From assembly GCA_947396885.1 (NCBI GenBank), contig OX377206.1:20393114-20457113 (forward strand): DNA of 64,000 nucleotides, in the 5' to 3' direction. The DNA is from Heligmosomoides polygyrus polygyrus (taxonomy: Eukaryota; Nematoda; Chromadorea; Rhabditida; Heligmosomidae). The notes under the pieces were generated by a model. The model worked only from the letters and a program-made list of their open reading frames with translations, was not told the origin of the DNA and made no database searches. The position numbers and the translations under genes are program-made. Shown here piece after piece: positions 51,601 through 53,227 of this stretch (the first letter of the stretch is position 1; each line of letters begins with the position of its first letter).

Positions 51601-53227
51601 TCCTTTGATCGATAGCAGAAGTTGTGTTAGCGAAGAATTACCCAGTGTCAACAATCAGTTGAAAAACATACACATATCATGTTGCTTTTTCAAGTAAGCC
51701 GAATTTAGGACGTCAATGAAAATAGAGCCGCGACGAGATAGAAAATTGCATAGCGCAATCTCTTCTTTTAACATGTAAAAAATCGAAACCTATCAGAATC
51801 TTAGAAGAAGTCCTGAGCATTTATTTTTCCTTGAAAAATGGTAATTTAATAAAAAAAATTCAAACAGTGTGATCAGTTAAGGGGCAAATGAATTTTAAAG
51901 AAAGTTCAAAGGAAGCCGTACTAAATTATCCTTTGGCAAAAAATTATTCTAACCTTCTTGGAAAGTCTTAAGTCTAATCGGAAATCGCTCGACTTAATTT
52001 GGAAGACGTTCTGATTTCAAAAACGTCAGAAATGCTTCAAAGAGAGTCTTACGTGATTTGGGAAGAGTCCAGTCCGATTTGAGAATTGCCCAATTTCATT
52101 CGAAAAGTGTCCCTTTTGATGTGAAAGTTGTTCAGTTTGACGTGAAAATGGTATAAACAAAGTCGCTCCTGTACCTTGCTCTACACTCCCTACCAACCCA
52201 TCTACTAGGATCTGAGTCTCTTCTCTACACCAAGTATGCACCAATAGTCAGATCAGTAACTATATATTGTTAGAGGACGTTTTGCTACGATAAAAACTCT
52301 TGCGTCAGGCGGGACTCGAACCCGCATCTTCTGCTTTCCGGGCAGCGATGTTCGCCCTACACCACCGGCGCTGTTTGACCGCAAGTAACAGATCAGTAAC
52401 TGTTTGGTCATCTTCTTGTGGACTGAACTGCGATATATGTACAGGCTTTCGAAAAGCACACGCTCACTCAGGTCCTCAACCAGGGTGCCAAAACGCTAAC
52501 TTTTAACTGTGCAACTGTTTACGTTTCAAGGAGTAGTTCCGTTCCAAGGTTAGGATTCGGTAGGGGATATGCTTCAGTCAAAACTAGACGTAATCCATTC
52601 GACTTACTACCTACATCAGATCTAACGCTATTCTCTGCCTCCTCGGTCTCGTGGCGAATGTAAATATCACCATGATGTTCCTTCATAGTAGCGTTCCTTC
52701 AAACGTTTACCAATCAATTTCTTCACTGGTTGGTGAGGCAGATCCGGCGGCGAAAATCGAACGCGTCTTACGCTCGTCGATATCTTCGCTGCGGGATGGC
52801 CGGGCCTAGTAGCGTTCCGATAGTAAATTGATATCCGGGGAGGGACGACGACTGATCAGTCGCGTATAAACAGCTTTTGCTGTCGGCCGCCCATTGATCG
52901 CACGGGCGCTCGAAACGATGATTTTCGACGTGAAAAAATAGGGCAGCGCTGCCTGTACAAGCAGCGCGCAAAGGGGATGCCGCGCGAGACAAGGACCGGC
53001 TCAAAGGACATGTTCGGCTCAACAGAAGCAACGCGGAAATGTCGGTGAAAATATGTGAGTACTTCGTCGGAGACCATCATCGGAGCCAGTATGCATGCAC
53101 TTACCCCCAGATGAAAGACGGCCACGCTGTCGTCCAGCATTCGTACTTTGATACAGACGAGTCGACCACGTTTCGTGTCCATACCGGGAGGCGGTGGTCC
53201 TCCCACGCCGAGCGGAATACCCGACAT
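543..53227 (-). CDS. frm-3/FARP: FARP/FRM-3-type FERM, RhoGEF and PH domain protein (whole gene model, partial at 3' end)
   Basis: Overall model, minus strand, exons in transcript order: 53227-53105, 49044-48940, 46860-46736, 46384-46288, 46183-46059, 40650-40563, 28986-28831, 28566-28409, 26224-26150, 22754-22000 (or to the stop at 20771), 10383-10281, 8158-8049, 7884-7751, 4942-4853, 4789-4668, 4570-4424, 3363-3279, 3212-3012, 1928-1776, 1702-1589, 1444-1348, 1246-1143, 659-543. All junctions are GT-AG and keep one frame; coding lengths sum to multiples of three in both isoforms (3,036 and 3,384 nt). Domain order FERM, FA, linker, DH, PH, PH is that of animal FARP1/FARP2, whose nematode counterpart is frm-3. 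In that family the FERM-FA part binds membrane proteins and the DH-PH part is a Rho-family GEF module; at nematode synapses FRM-3 acts as a receptor scaffold. The end of PH2 and the stop lie left of the window. Symbol assigned from domain similarity recalled from the family, not a search. Confidence 0.9.
660..1142. other. Intron, no further feature seen
   Basis: AT-rich, 483 bp, between the PH1-PH2 linker exon and the PH2 exon. No repeat or ORF recognised. Confidence 0.6.
1143..1246 (-). CDS. frm-3/FARP: FARP exon: PH1-PH2 linker
   Basis: 104 bp, begins after TTTTCAG with two bases completing a Gly codon and ends in phase 0 at a GTTAGT donor. Encodes [20 protein letters not shown] followed by [13 protein letters not shown]. 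The VCWYR.T..S motif is the conserved segment just before the second PH domain of FARP proteins; the acidic/basic stretch before it is the variable inter-PH linker. Confidence 0.88.
1348..1444 (-). CDS. frm-3/FARP: FARP exon: end of PH1 helix
   Basis: 97 bp, starts phase 0, ends phase 1 at GTAAGC. Encodes [14 protein letters not shown]..., completing the C-terminal alpha helix of PH1 when joined to the ...KDLWIE end of the preceding exon (a W-x-x-D-I/L-x-x-A-I type helix). Confidence 0.88.
1589..1702 (-). CDS. frm-3/FARP: FARP exon: PH1 second half
   Basis: 38 codons, phase 0 both ends, acceptor GTCCAG, donor GTTAGT. Encodes [20 protein letters not shown] and then [18 protein letters not shown], i.e. 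strands 4-7 of the PH sandwich and the start of its helix with the near-invariant Trp. Confidence 0.9.
1776..1928 (-). CDS. frm-3/FARP: FARP exon: PH1 first half
   Basis: 51 codons, phase 0 both ends, acceptor TTTACAG. The donor chosen is GTTCGT after ...KGLL, because this joins KGLL-VEDGDS as in FARP PH1; the nearby GGTAGC would break the frame. Encodes [20 protein letters not shown] then [14 protein letters not shown], the typical L..G.L.K...KG...R.LFLFSD.LL of RhoGEF-associated PH domains. Confidence 0.92.
1929..3011. other. Intron between DH and PH1, no repeat recognised
   Basis: 1.08 kb, AT-rich. A minus ORF near 2015-2296 shows no family resemblance and sits inside the intron; I treat it as chance. 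Confidence 0.55.
3012..3212 (-). CDS. frm-3/FARP: FARP exon: C-terminal DH helices and DH-PH junction
   Basis: 67 codons, phase 0 both ends, acceptor GATTCAG, donor GTGTGT. Encodes [13 protein letters not shown]...[22 protein letters not shown], matching the DH stretch where a D(Y/F)..(L/I)..AL..I......N...(R/K) pattern follows the PLQR loop, then LLTQPNR, which runs straight into PH1 (NR-RLLRFG). Confidence 0.9.
3279..3363 (-). CDS. frm-3/FARP: FARP exon: DH conserved region 2/3
   Basis: 85 bp mini-exon (1 leading base, ends phase 0). Encodes [20 protein letters not shown] then NRIIAWRP. It corresponds to the FE..KCY(L/V)PLN..LLKP(L/V)QR block, the most conserved DH motif; here the usual Pro-Leu-Gln is Ile-Leu-Asn, an unusual substitution near the GTPase-facing helix that could lower exchange activity. 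Confidence 0.88.
3726..4188 (+). pseudogene. CR1/Jockey-type LINE reverse transcriptase, 5' part (split copy)
   Basis: 152-codon ORF encoding [12 protein letters not shown]...[20 protein letters not shown] and [20 protein letters not shown], i.e. RT palm/finger motifs of the Jockey/CR1 group (PDG(I/V)P..L, W....V.PI.K, NYRP(I/V)S). A frameshift then leads to [20 protein letters not shown], and homology stops in mid-codon at about 4188; the very next codons appear at 5450. It is on the opposite strand to the host gene, in the intron between exons 4424-4570 and 3279-3363. No 5' half (endonuclease) is present. Confidence 0.88.
4424..4570 (-). CDS. frm-3/FARP: FARP exon: DH middle helices
   Basis: 147 bp, one leading base after TTTATTCTAG, two trailing bases before GTAACA. 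The acceptor was chosen because more upstream AGs give in-frame stops or the wrong phase. Encodes [20 protein letters not shown] then [17 protein letters not shown]...FRTEI, the DH helix in which a Y..Y...Y..A...L motif packs on the core. Confidence 0.88.
4668..4789 (-). CDS. frm-3/FARP: FARP exon: DH helices 1-2
   Basis: 122 bp, phase 0 start after GCTTCAG, ends phase 2 at GTAAGG. Encodes [20 protein letters not shown] then [20 protein letters not shown], matching the DH segment that ends ..L...H..FL.EL. Intron of 63 bp before it and 97 bp after it. Confidence 0.88.
4853..4942 (-). CDS. frm-3/FARP: FARP exon: start of DH domain
   Basis: 30 codons, phase 0 both ends, acceptor AAATTCAG, donor GTAGGC. 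Encodes [20 protein letters not shown] then RLVCE, the first DH helix (consensus I..E(L/I)L..ER.Y..DL....E). Confidence 0.88.
5021..5305 (-). mobile_element. SINE-A copy, old and diverged
   Basis: Recognisable by gggatgcgccacgt, tgcgatgaacaag-like text, and a head ending tcgttcgactgcgctgtcac. It lies within the 1.26-kb segment that separates the two LINE halves. Confidence 0.65.
5450..6652 (+). pseudogene. CR1/Jockey-type LINE reverse transcriptase, 3' part (split copy)
   Basis: Resumes exactly where the 3726-4188 piece stops: [23 protein letters not shown] (RT motif with the first catalytic Asp), then [20 protein letters not shown] and DL, after which the expected (Y/F)ADD reads LAGDI, so the active site is lost. 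Several frameshifts and stops follow through the thumb and C-terminal region. It ends in a typical LINE tail ataataaataaataaatg at about 6635-6652. It lies in the intron between exons 7751-7884 and 4853-4942. Confidence 0.85.
6653..7191. other. Intron, no feature recognised
   Basis: AT-rich DNA between the LINE tail and the next SINE; nothing identified. Confidence 0.5.
7192..7433 (+). mobile_element. SINE-A copy, 3' truncated
   Basis: Starts GGGCGCGTGGTAGCGCAGTGG (box A like) with GAGTTCGAGTCGCGCCC at the box B position, and runs to AAAGCGTGGCG. The distal 50 bp and tail are missing. Confidence 0.85.
7751..7884 (-). CDS. frm-3/FARP: FARP exon: acidic linker before DH
   Basis: 134 bp, two leading bases, ends phase 0 at GTAAGT; acceptor GTTCCAG. 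Encodes [20 protein letters not shown] then [20 protein letters not shown]. Low-complexity Ser/Thr-rich linker; function not recognisable by itself, but it joins in frame to the DH start exon. Confidence 0.78.
8049..8158 (-). CDS. frm-3/FARP: FARP exon: Ser-rich linker
   Basis: 110 bp, acceptor CTTTTCAG, donor GTACGT, phases 2 in and 1 out, matching both neighbours. Encodes [20 protein letters not shown] then [16 protein letters not shown], a likely phosphorylation-rich disordered stretch. Confidence 0.75.
8412..8700 (+). mobile_element. SINE-A copy, diverged
   Basis: Head gcgcgggtaacgcagatggg with a 9-10 base G run, body ggtgaattggtgcaccagat..., end gattaacgccattgcttatctt. Many point changes suggest an old insertion. 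Confidence 0.7.
9085..9536. mobile_element. SINE-B compound palindromic insertion (two inverted tRNA-like cores)
   Basis: A 452-bp unit flanked by the identical 12-bp duplication CCTATTTGTAGT (9073-9084 and 9537-9548). It holds a minus tRNA-like core (9169-9242), an inverted leader copy (9272-9320, reverse complement of 9087-9130) and a plus core (9438-9511). The plus core folds its acceptor arm (GCGCCGG with CTGGCGC, all 7 pairs including one G-T) and T arm, and carries box A (TGGTGTAATGG) and a perfect box B (GGTTCGAGTCC). The anticodon loop is about 11 nt, so it is not a working tRNA; overall it most resembles tRNA-Gly. Confidence 0.85.
9715..10070 (+). pseudogene. RTE-type LINE, 3' end of reverse transcriptase ORF
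   Basis: Broken copy of the same protein tail seen intact at 60490-61230: fragments corresponding to [23 protein letters not shown], and the later PTRWSDFF.KALNDR stretch (in DNA: ccaatgcgttggtcggacttcttcgtgaaagc). It contains frameshifts and stops. A minus-strand ORF here is its antisense shadow. The 3' end reads atcaacgggacgacaag, as in the other copy. Confidence 0.8.
10085..10200 (-). mobile_element. SINE-A fragment, tRNA-like half only
   Basis: Covers cttcccaaatgttatgccaattcactgac through cctcctcccacagcgct; the 3' half of the element is absent. Directly follows the RTE relic. Confidence 0.7.
10281..10383 (-). CDS. frm-3/FARP: FARP exon: first exon specific to the DH-PH isoform
   Basis: 103 bp, two leading bases after CTTTCAG and two trailing bases before GTGAGT. 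Encodes [20 protein letters not shown] then [14 protein letters not shown]. Its start phase fits the internal donor at 21999 of the giant exon, 11.6 kb upstream in transcript order, but does not fit the other candidate donors near the giant exon's end. Confidence 0.75.
10920..11040 (-). mobile_element. SINE-C fragment, 3' body
   Basis: On the minus strand reads gcattttcatttcaactggg ... gaaaatggttcacaactctg, resembling the body of the SINE-C copies at 13000-13347 (gcgtttcaactgac...accattttcag). Confidence 0.45.
11430..11620. repeat. Palindromic MITE-like sequence
   Basis: AT-rich flanks (aaatttttttggtttctaaa / caaaaatttaaaaacaaatt) enclose complementary blocks: ttacggtaggtatg and acccgtacctacag / ccaaccgtaatc. 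This suggests a small fold-back element; no TSD identified. The CCGTAATC motif recurs at 15680-15840. Confidence 0.4.
11785..12005. mobile_element. SINE-C fragments: tRNA-like head (minus) and a body piece (plus)
   Basis: Minus strand 11890-11785 reads GCCGAGCAGTGGTGACGCAG then TGGATAG..., with box B-like GGTTCGAATCTCC, followed by TTTTTGCATTTCC. Plus strand 11940-12005 (gtgaaaatggtcaataacttc) is like the SINE-C end. They look like remnants of two inverted copies. Confidence 0.45.
12464..12696. repeat. Candidate MITE with TTCGAA-rich interior
   Basis: Ends are inverted: CGCGGTATAGTTGGGCTTGA at left and, reverse-complemented, CGCGTTATAGTTGTGCTCTCGA at right (233 bp). The interior repeats ATTCGAATATCCAAAA-like words. 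Superfamily unclear. Confidence 0.45.
13000..13347 (+). mobile_element. SINE-C, left arm of an inverted pair
   Basis: About 348 bp, nearly the reverse complement of 14264-14618. Contains a tRNA-like stretch (gtggttcggagcgcagtgga; box B position gtgggtttggttctttcgg) and the family 3' body ttgcgtttcaactgactgttgag ... accattttcagacg. The 99-codon ORF inside is a by-product. Confidence 0.65.
13460..13748 (-). mobile_element. SINE-A copy with 11-bp target-site duplication
   Basis: Flanked by identical TGGGCACAATA at 13449-13459 and 13749-13759, which defines the element as 289 bp with a 3' GGATAAAGG (sense: CCTTTATCC) tail. Head (sense) GGGCGCGTGTAGCACAGTCGG; box B GGTTCGGATTTCC. Inserted between the two SINE-C arms. 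Confidence 0.95.
13760..14133. other. Spacer inside the SINE-C inverted pair
   Basis: Unique-looking DNA, no ORF or repeat assigned. Confidence 0.4.
14134..14188. repeat. Perfect 27-bp palindrome with 1-base centre
   Basis: ttttaaccacaacgtcttcg... (14134-14160) is exactly repeated as its reverse complement at 14162-14188 with a single G between. It would form a cruciform or a 27-bp hairpin. It is centred near the middle of the SINE-C inverted pair. Confidence 0.9.
14264..14618 (-). mobile_element. SINE-C, right arm of an inverted pair
   Basis: Reverse-complement partner of 13000-13347; small indels (for example gcgtgaaggaagtaacccc against the other arm) show the arms have diverged. Minus-strand sense. 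Confidence 0.65.
14695..14986 (-). mobile_element. SINE-A copy with 10-bp target-site duplication
   Basis: ATGCGATACA occurs at 14685-14694 and again at 14987-14996, bounding a 292-bp copy that keeps the GGATAAAGGACGGC tail end and a head ending tgcgctacacgtgcc. Confidence 0.92.
15000..20250. other. Long intron tract, few features
   Basis: Part of the 11.6-kb intron skipped in the DH-PH isoform. Seen: short ACATTA repeats (17411-17432), GT-rich runs (18833-18846, 19052-19072), a CGT run (19515-19535), degenerate 21-bp repeat words at 17520-17590, and a GC-richer patch at 19230-20100. An open frame at 19260-19553 ends at a GTGAGC donor-like site, but I cannot support it as a gene. Confidence 0.5.
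20262..20267 (-). terminator. AATAAA polyadenylation signal for the short isoform
   Basis: Minus-strand AATAAA about 504 nt past the TAA at 20771. Its position suits a 3' UTR of the FERM plus tail transcript; usage is inferred. Confidence 0.5.
20771..22754 (-). CDS. frm-3/FARP: FARP giant linker exon; ends the short FERM-only isoform
   Basis: 1,984 bp after a strong CTTCAG acceptor, one leading base completing Arg, then 660 codons and TAA. Encodes a disordered Ser/Pro/Lys-rich tail: [20 protein letters not shown] near the front, [20 protein letters not shown] basic-proline stretches, and an octaproline run ([20 protein letters not shown]), suggesting SH3/EVH1-type ligands. The last residues TDF fit a class I PDZ ligand (S/T-x-hydrophobic-COOH). 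Read through, the gene gives a 1,011-aa protein with FERM and FA but no GEF. Alternatively the exon is cut at 22000 (see donor) and joined to 10383. The plus-strand ORFs over this exon are antisense shadows. Confidence 0.88.
21994..22000 (-). promoter_or_regulatory. Alternative 5' splice site inside the giant exon
   Basis: Minus-strand GAAA|GTGAGTAC; the exon would end at base 22000 in phase 1 after ...PKVISTHE. The next exon (10383) starts with two bases, giving Asn and keeping the frame. It is the best GTGAGT match I found in this exon and would discard the 410-codon C-terminal part. Confidence 0.7.
22755..23805. other. Intron with scattered AAAGTG words
   Basis: AT-rich. Words like gaaaagtgtctaac and gattttccaaaac recur (23640-23800), related to the degenerate 21-bp repeats at 17.5, 51.4 and 52.1 kb. 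No gene. Confidence 0.45.
23806..24052 (+). mobile_element. SINE-A copy with a deletion in the tRNA-like head
   Basis: GGGGCGCGTGTAGCGCAG is followed directly by cttctggttccgatttcctg, so about 45 bp between box A and box B are missing; the rest, to cgtcgtttatcctttt, is close to consensus. Confidence 0.9.
24053..25219. other. Intron, no feature recognised
   Basis: AT-rich DNA between SINE-A and the mariner element; only short unrelated open frames. Confidence 0.5.
25222..26102 (-). mobile_element. Mariner transposon with internal deletion
   Basis: 881 bp, TA duplicated at 25220-25221 and 26103-26104. Inverted ends CCAGGCTGTCCAATAATT(C/T) continue imperfectly to about 33 bp (TTGTCCGAAAATTT). 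Minus strand encodes an N-terminal paired-like helix-turn-helix part ([19 protein letters not shown] ... [20 protein letters not shown]) and a C-terminal catalytic part with WWDAKG (first D), [11 protein letters not shown] (second D) and [13 protein letters not shown] (third D), i.e. the mariner DD34D triad. The parts are fused at about 25770 with roughly 90 residues missing and in different frames, so no functional transposase results. Much more GC-rich than its surroundings, suggesting recent arrival or retained foreign composition. Confidence 0.95.
26150..26224 (-). CDS. frm-3/FARP: FARP exon: FERM-adjacent (FA) segment
   Basis: 75 bp, phase 2 in and 2 out. Encodes [20 protein letters not shown] then EPFTR, the conserved FA motif (GRTQKQ(V/L)(L/I)DYV) that follows the F3 lobe in FARP. 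Donor GTAAAT. Confidence 0.92.
26225..27109. other. Intron, no feature assigned
   Basis: Contains CG-richer text with repeated gggtat/cgtaccc words (26400-26600, partly similar to 28040-28200) that may be an unrecognised repeat. No coding signal. Confidence 0.4.
27110..27270 (+). mobile_element. SINE-C fragment
   Basis: GCCAAGCGGTTCGTGATGCAG then TGGGTAG, with GGGTTTCGGTTCTCC at box B and body cttgaatttcaactgactat ... acattggcatttttgcg. Same order as in the 13000-13347 copy. Confidence 0.55.
27588..27874 (+). mobile_element. SINE-A reference-quality copy with 11-bp target-site duplication
   Basis: ATTTGTTGAAT at 27577-27587 and 27875-27885 bounds 287 bp. Box A TAGCGCAGTCGG is a perfect Pol III match; box B GGTTCGGATTTCC has one extra base. 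Ends CGCCGTCCTTTATCCTT. The best copy for building a consensus. Confidence 0.96.
27886..28408. other. Intron, no feature assigned
   Basis: Contains the cgtatacc-type words shared with 26400-26600; nothing else. Confidence 0.4.
28409..28566 (-). CDS. frm-3/FARP: FARP exon: end of FERM F3 lobe and FA start
   Basis: 158 bp, phase 0 in and 2 out, acceptor TGTTTCAG, donor GTACAT. Encodes [32 protein letters not shown], and [15 protein letters not shown](V/I)EHH.FFR is the diagnostic last helix of FERM F3; LFS(R/K)GSSFR opens the FA region. Confidence 0.95.
28831..28986 (-). CDS. frm-3/FARP: FARP exon: FERM F3 (PTB/PH-like) strands
   Basis: 52 codons, phase 0 both ends, acceptor TGTTTAG, donor GTGAGT. 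Encodes [20 protein letters not shown] then [32 protein letters not shown]. The F.W.K(V/I)RK(L/I)SFKRK block is typical of FERM proteins of the 4.1/FARP group. Confidence 0.95.
29095..29180 (-). repeat. LINE-type 3' tail
   Basis: Minus strand reads ...ccttggtccttgtcatgaat followed by AAATAAATAAATAAAT, a tandem tail like that of the CR1/Jockey copy. Upstream part not coding. Confidence 0.4.
29270..29444 (-). mobile_element. SINE-B monomer with 11-bp target-site duplication
   Basis: ATGCAAAGATA at 29259-29269 and 29445-29455 bounds 175 bp. Sense order: leader (TTCAAATCAGTTTCTTTAAGC...), tRNA-like core 29377-29304, tail TAGAAATTTTGATCGCAACA. Core lacks the palindromic partner seen at 9.1 and 39.8 kb. 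Confidence 0.9.
29530..29735 (-). mobile_element. SINE-A copy lacking the tRNA-like head
   Basis: Runs from aaaggaccgcattagtcaat to gctgacctcgggg; the head is replaced by unrelated sequence, as expected for 5' truncation. Confidence 0.85.
29900..30235 (+). mobile_element. SINE-D, left arm of an inverted pair
   Basis: tRNA-like words ctgctgtcgcagtcgtaggt and gatttcgagtccgcgtactg are followed by a body (catgatcacaggagtcaatt ... cttgagcgcgtaatttgttg in reverse at the partner). About 85% similar by eye to the reverse complement of 30395-30700. Confidence 0.65.
30395..30700 (-). mobile_element. SINE-D, right arm of an inverted pair
   Basis: Sense strand starts GCCTCGGTAGCGCAGGAGG (box A TAGCGCAGGAGG) with GAGTTTGAGTCCGCG at box B, then the shared body. 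About 160 bp separate the arms, tail to tail. Confidence 0.7.
30701..31870. other. Intron, no feature recognised
   Basis: Minus ORF near 30911-31243 and its plus partner show no family match; no repeat found. Confidence 0.45.
31873..32113 (+). mobile_element. SINE-A copy, 5' part, interrupted by a palindromic mariner
   Basis: From cggcgcgtagtggcggagcc to tcccgttaaagta; the SINE continues at 33101 (taatgcgcggcgcatcctgc ... cgtcctttatc, to about 33150). The break is at the agTAgaatgcg position of the consensus. Confidence 0.9.
32114..33098. mobile_element. Palindromic mariner-type element, copy 1 (nested in SINE-A)
   Basis: 985 bp, TA duplicated (32112-32113, 33099-33100). Both ends are TTAGGTTGTCCCATAAGTC. 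The two halves are near-perfect reverse complements almost to the centre (about 32,580-32,620), so arms are about 470 bp. Each arm has a short outward open frame (for example [20 protein letters not shown] in the left arm), but no DD34D transposase. Resembles in design the long-inverted-repeat Tc4/Tc6 class of nematodes, but its ends are mariner-like. Confidence 0.92.
33101..33150 (+). mobile_element. SINE-A copy, 3' part after the mariner insertion
   Basis: taatgcgcggcgcatcctgc ... aacgccgtcctttatcat; completes the 31873-32113 copy. Confidence 0.9.
33449..33738 (+). mobile_element. SINE-A copy, full length
   Basis: GGGCGCGTAGCGCAGCCGGAGG head, CTGCTTCGGATATCCCGCCC at box B, end tgatgccgtcttttatccttt. 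No clear TSD. Confidence 0.93.
33993..34456 (+). repeat. 52-bp tandem repeat, about 8.9 units
   Basis: Unit begins GATCTAACCTAAGTGAGG and ends GAGCGGTCGAAT; unit starts at 33993, 34045, 34097, 34149, 34201, 34253, 34305, 34357, 34409. Variants alternate between GTACGCCGCATC and GTACGCTGTATC; the last unit has a small insertion (aatcg). Confidence 0.97.
35736..35789. repeat. Stacked GC-rich hairpins
   Basis: cgcgcgaagcgcgc, followed by CAAGTGC..ACACGCC TTTA GGCGTGT..GCACTTG: a 14-bp two-part stem with a TTTA loop. Marks the end of the purine-rich tract. Confidence 0.8.
35801..37449. other. Intron, mostly unassigned
   Basis: A plus ORF at 36236-36451 ends in a LINE-like tail (gaaaataaataaataataag, 36437-36457) and may be a LINE 3' end. 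The phrase gagggtagcc occurs at 36493 and 36729, a hint of repeat copies. Nothing else. Confidence 0.4.
37450..39040. mobile_element. hAT-like DNA element, non-autonomous candidate
   Basis: 1,591 bp. Ends CAGGGATGAGCGGATTAACC and (reverse-complemented) CAGGAATGAGCGGATAATAA; flanking 8-mers GTCCATAG and GCCTATAG match at 6 of 8, as expected for an old hAT duplication. Subterminal regions are full of CCGTTATCCG-type repeats (37470-37560, 38940-39030). Interior ORFs are unrecognised. Confidence 0.6.
38527..38818 (-). mobile_element. SINE-A copy nested in the hAT-like element
   Basis: From taaaggatataagacgacggt to cactaccaggtgcc; full length, moderately diverged. Its presence inside 37450-39040 dates it as younger than that element. 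Confidence 0.88.
39050..39680. other. Intron, unassigned
   Basis: Two unrelated open frames (39114-39347 plus, 39388-39660 minus) without recognisable domains; no repeat seen. Confidence 0.4.
39693..39937. mobile_element. SINE-B palindromic dimer with 12-bp target-site duplication
   Basis: TATGTACTGACT at 39681-39692 and 39938-39949. Inside: leader, then two 64-bp perfectly complementary arms (39749-39812 and 39875-39938) around a 62-nt loop. The right arm completes a plus tRNA-like core at 39835-39908. Arms include box B in both directions. Confidence 0.92.
40030..40303 (-). mobile_element. SINE-A copy, diverged
   Basis: tataaaggtcggccatgatc ... ggcgcctcccgctacgctac; has lost about 15 bp around the gtatttggccatacaatg block. 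Confidence 0.85.
40563..40650 (-). CDS. frm-3/FARP: FARP exon: FERM F2-F3 junction
   Basis: 88 bp, one leading base completing Ile, phase 0 at the GTACGT donor; acceptor CTTTTTTCAG. Encodes [20 protein letters not shown] then [17 protein letters not shown]...(E/D).YGI.LH.AK is a universal FERM signature. Confidence 0.95.
40709..40765 (+). mobile_element. SINE-B fragment
   Basis: gttcgagtcccgcctggcgc followed by ctaaaattttgccgataacc: box B, acceptor 3' strand and part of the tail only. Confidence 0.6.
40891..41050 (-). repeat. Unnamed repeat with LINE-like tail, copy 1
   Basis: ggtctgtctaatctgttgca ... acacagtatgttagaaaata; repeated at 57052-57197 with about 93% identity by eye. Minus strand carries AATAAGTAAATAAGTAAATG, a CR1-like tail. 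Confidence 0.7.
41051..42256. other. Intron, no feature recognised
   Basis: AT-rich, no repeat or coding signal identified. Confidence 0.45.
42257..42519 (+). mobile_element. SINE-A copy
   Basis: GGGCGCGCGTAGCCCAGCGAGG head with a short deletion before box B; ends cgtcgttctttatccttta. Flanks tacgtaatgtt / tatgtaatgtc suggest an imperfect 11-bp TSD. Confidence 0.9.
42520..43657. other. Intron with a GC-rich island
   Basis: 42880-43330 is GC-rich with CGTCGTCGTCGTC and ggccggccttcgactccgtt, unlike the AT-rich neighbours. It could be an internal promoter or first exon of a shorter transcript, but no exon can be defined. Confidence 0.35.
43660..44027 (-). mobile_element. Mariner fragment: C-terminal catalytic part of transposase
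   Basis: TA at 43658-43659, end CTGGGTTGATCGAAAAGTCT. Minus strand encodes [20 protein letters not shown] then [35 protein letters not shown]: the third D of DD34D plus the C-terminus, with a stop in the RL.GR stretch. The element is cut off at about 44027 where SINE-A sequence begins. Different family from the 25-kb mariner. Confidence 0.88.
44028..44376 (-). mobile_element. SINE-A: head fragment plus a complete copy in tandem
   Basis: 44028-44080 is only the tRNA-like head (tcgggggtgcgaagttggca...); 44084-44376 is a second, full copy ending aaggataacggacggcat. The two abut in the same orientation. Confidence 0.82.
44667..45976. mobile_element. Mariner-sized element with mariner-like ends, coding unrecognised
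   Basis: 1,310 bp bounded by TA (44665-44666, 45977-45978). Inverted ends TTAGGTCGGACCTAAAGTTT and TTAGGTCGGATCAAATATTT, matching at about 24 of the first 30 positions. Length suits a full mariner, but no DD34D motif is visible on either strand; it may be a replaced or decayed interior. A polypurine stretch lies at 44788-44838. Confidence 0.6.
46059..46183 (-). CDS. frm-3/FARP: FARP exon: FERM F2 helices
   Basis: 125 bp, phase 0 in and 2 out, donor GTGAGT. Encodes [20 protein letters not shown] then [20 protein letters not shown]. (Q)SE.GD.........YL....(F/Y)IP.Q....(Q/E)KV.E.H is the F2 pattern. Confidence 0.95.
46288..46384 (-). CDS. frm-3/FARP: FARP exon: FERM F2 start
   Basis: 97 bp, one leading base, phase 0 at GTGCTG; acceptor CTTGCAG. 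Encodes [20 protein letters not shown] then [12 protein letters not shown], the Y(L/F)..LQ(I/V)..DL..G.L.C...TAALL.(A/S)Y..Q FERM signature. Confidence 0.95.
46736..46860 (-). CDS. frm-3/FARP: FARP exon: FERM F1 end
   Basis: 125 bp, phase 0 in and 2 out, acceptor TGTTTCAG, donor GTAAGT. Encodes [20 protein letters not shown] then [26 protein letters not shown]......F.F.VKF..P(D/N)P..L.EE.TR is typical of F1. Confidence 0.95.
46862..47747. other. Intron, no feature recognised
   Basis: AT-rich; open frames here lack similarity to anything I know. Confidence 0.45.
47748..47985 (+). mobile_element. SINE-A copy, degraded
   Basis: ggaacgcagtcggaggagag ... tacatcccataaaaggattt; the middle (ggtgaattggtaccagac) is deleted. 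Confidence 0.75.
48036..48331 (+). mobile_element. SINE-A copy with 14-bp target-site duplication
   Basis: ATCCTACTATAACT at 48021-48034 and 48332-48345. Near-consensus; tail extended to CCTTTATCCTTTTATCCTT, showing the 3' end is a TTTATCC-type repeat. Confidence 0.96.
48346..48939. other. Intron, no feature recognised
   Basis: A minus ORF overlaps 48638-48964 but runs across the splice donor of the next exon and has no similarity of its own. Confidence 0.5.
48940..49044 (-). CDS. frm-3/FARP: FARP exon: FERM F1 core
   Basis: 35 codons, phase 0 both ends, acceptor CTACTTCAG, donor GTGAGT. Encodes [20 protein letters not shown] then [31 protein letters not shown] is the ubiquitin-like F1 hallmark. 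Confidence 0.96.
49046..50090. other. First intron, unassigned part
   Basis: Very AT-rich (especially 49440-49640). No repeat or coding signal. Confidence 0.45.
50100..50620 (+). pseudogene. CR1/Jockey-type LINE, 3' end
   Basis: Encodes [20 protein letters not shown] then [25 protein letters not shown], and, after a frameshift, the last residues (...[15 protein letters not shown] stop). FKIL.G...V....FF.......TRG...K is the usual CR1/Jockey C-terminal block. A 3' UTR follows with a gaataaagcatgg signal at about 50602. Confidence 0.7.
51350..51440. repeat. Degenerate 21-bp repeat cluster
   Basis: gaacacttttcaaatcaaat, ttgacactcttataagcaat, cttgacactcagag: successive units related to CAAATTTGACACTTTTCA on the other strand. 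Confidence 0.45.
52020..52160. repeat. Degenerate 21-bp repeat cluster
   Basis: Five or six units such as gatttgggaagagtccagtc, catt-cgaaaagtgtccct, gatgtgaaagttgttcagtt, gacgtgaaaatgg. Same word family as at 17520-17590 and 23700-23800. Confidence 0.55.
52262..52388 (-). mobile_element. SINE-B short monomer with 13-bp target-site duplication
   Basis: CAGATCAGTAACT at 52249-52261 and 52389-52401 bounds 127 bp. Core 52371-52302 keeps the acceptor pairs, box A and box B, and here the anticodon arm is nearly normal (CTGC / GCAG around a 7-nt loop CCGGAAA), close to tRNA-Gly(UCC) apart from the loop. Tail AGAGTTTTTATCGTAGCAAA. Confidence 0.92.
53105..53227 (-). CDS. frm-3/FARP: FARP exon: start codon and first FERM strand
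   Basis: 41 codons. [15 protein letters not shown] is a flexible Gly/Pro N-terminus; [20 protein letters not shown] is the first beta strand pair of F1 (consensus V.MLD). The ATG was chosen because a TTTCAG lies just upstream and homology begins 20 codons in. Donor GTAAGT, phase 0. Confidence 0.93.
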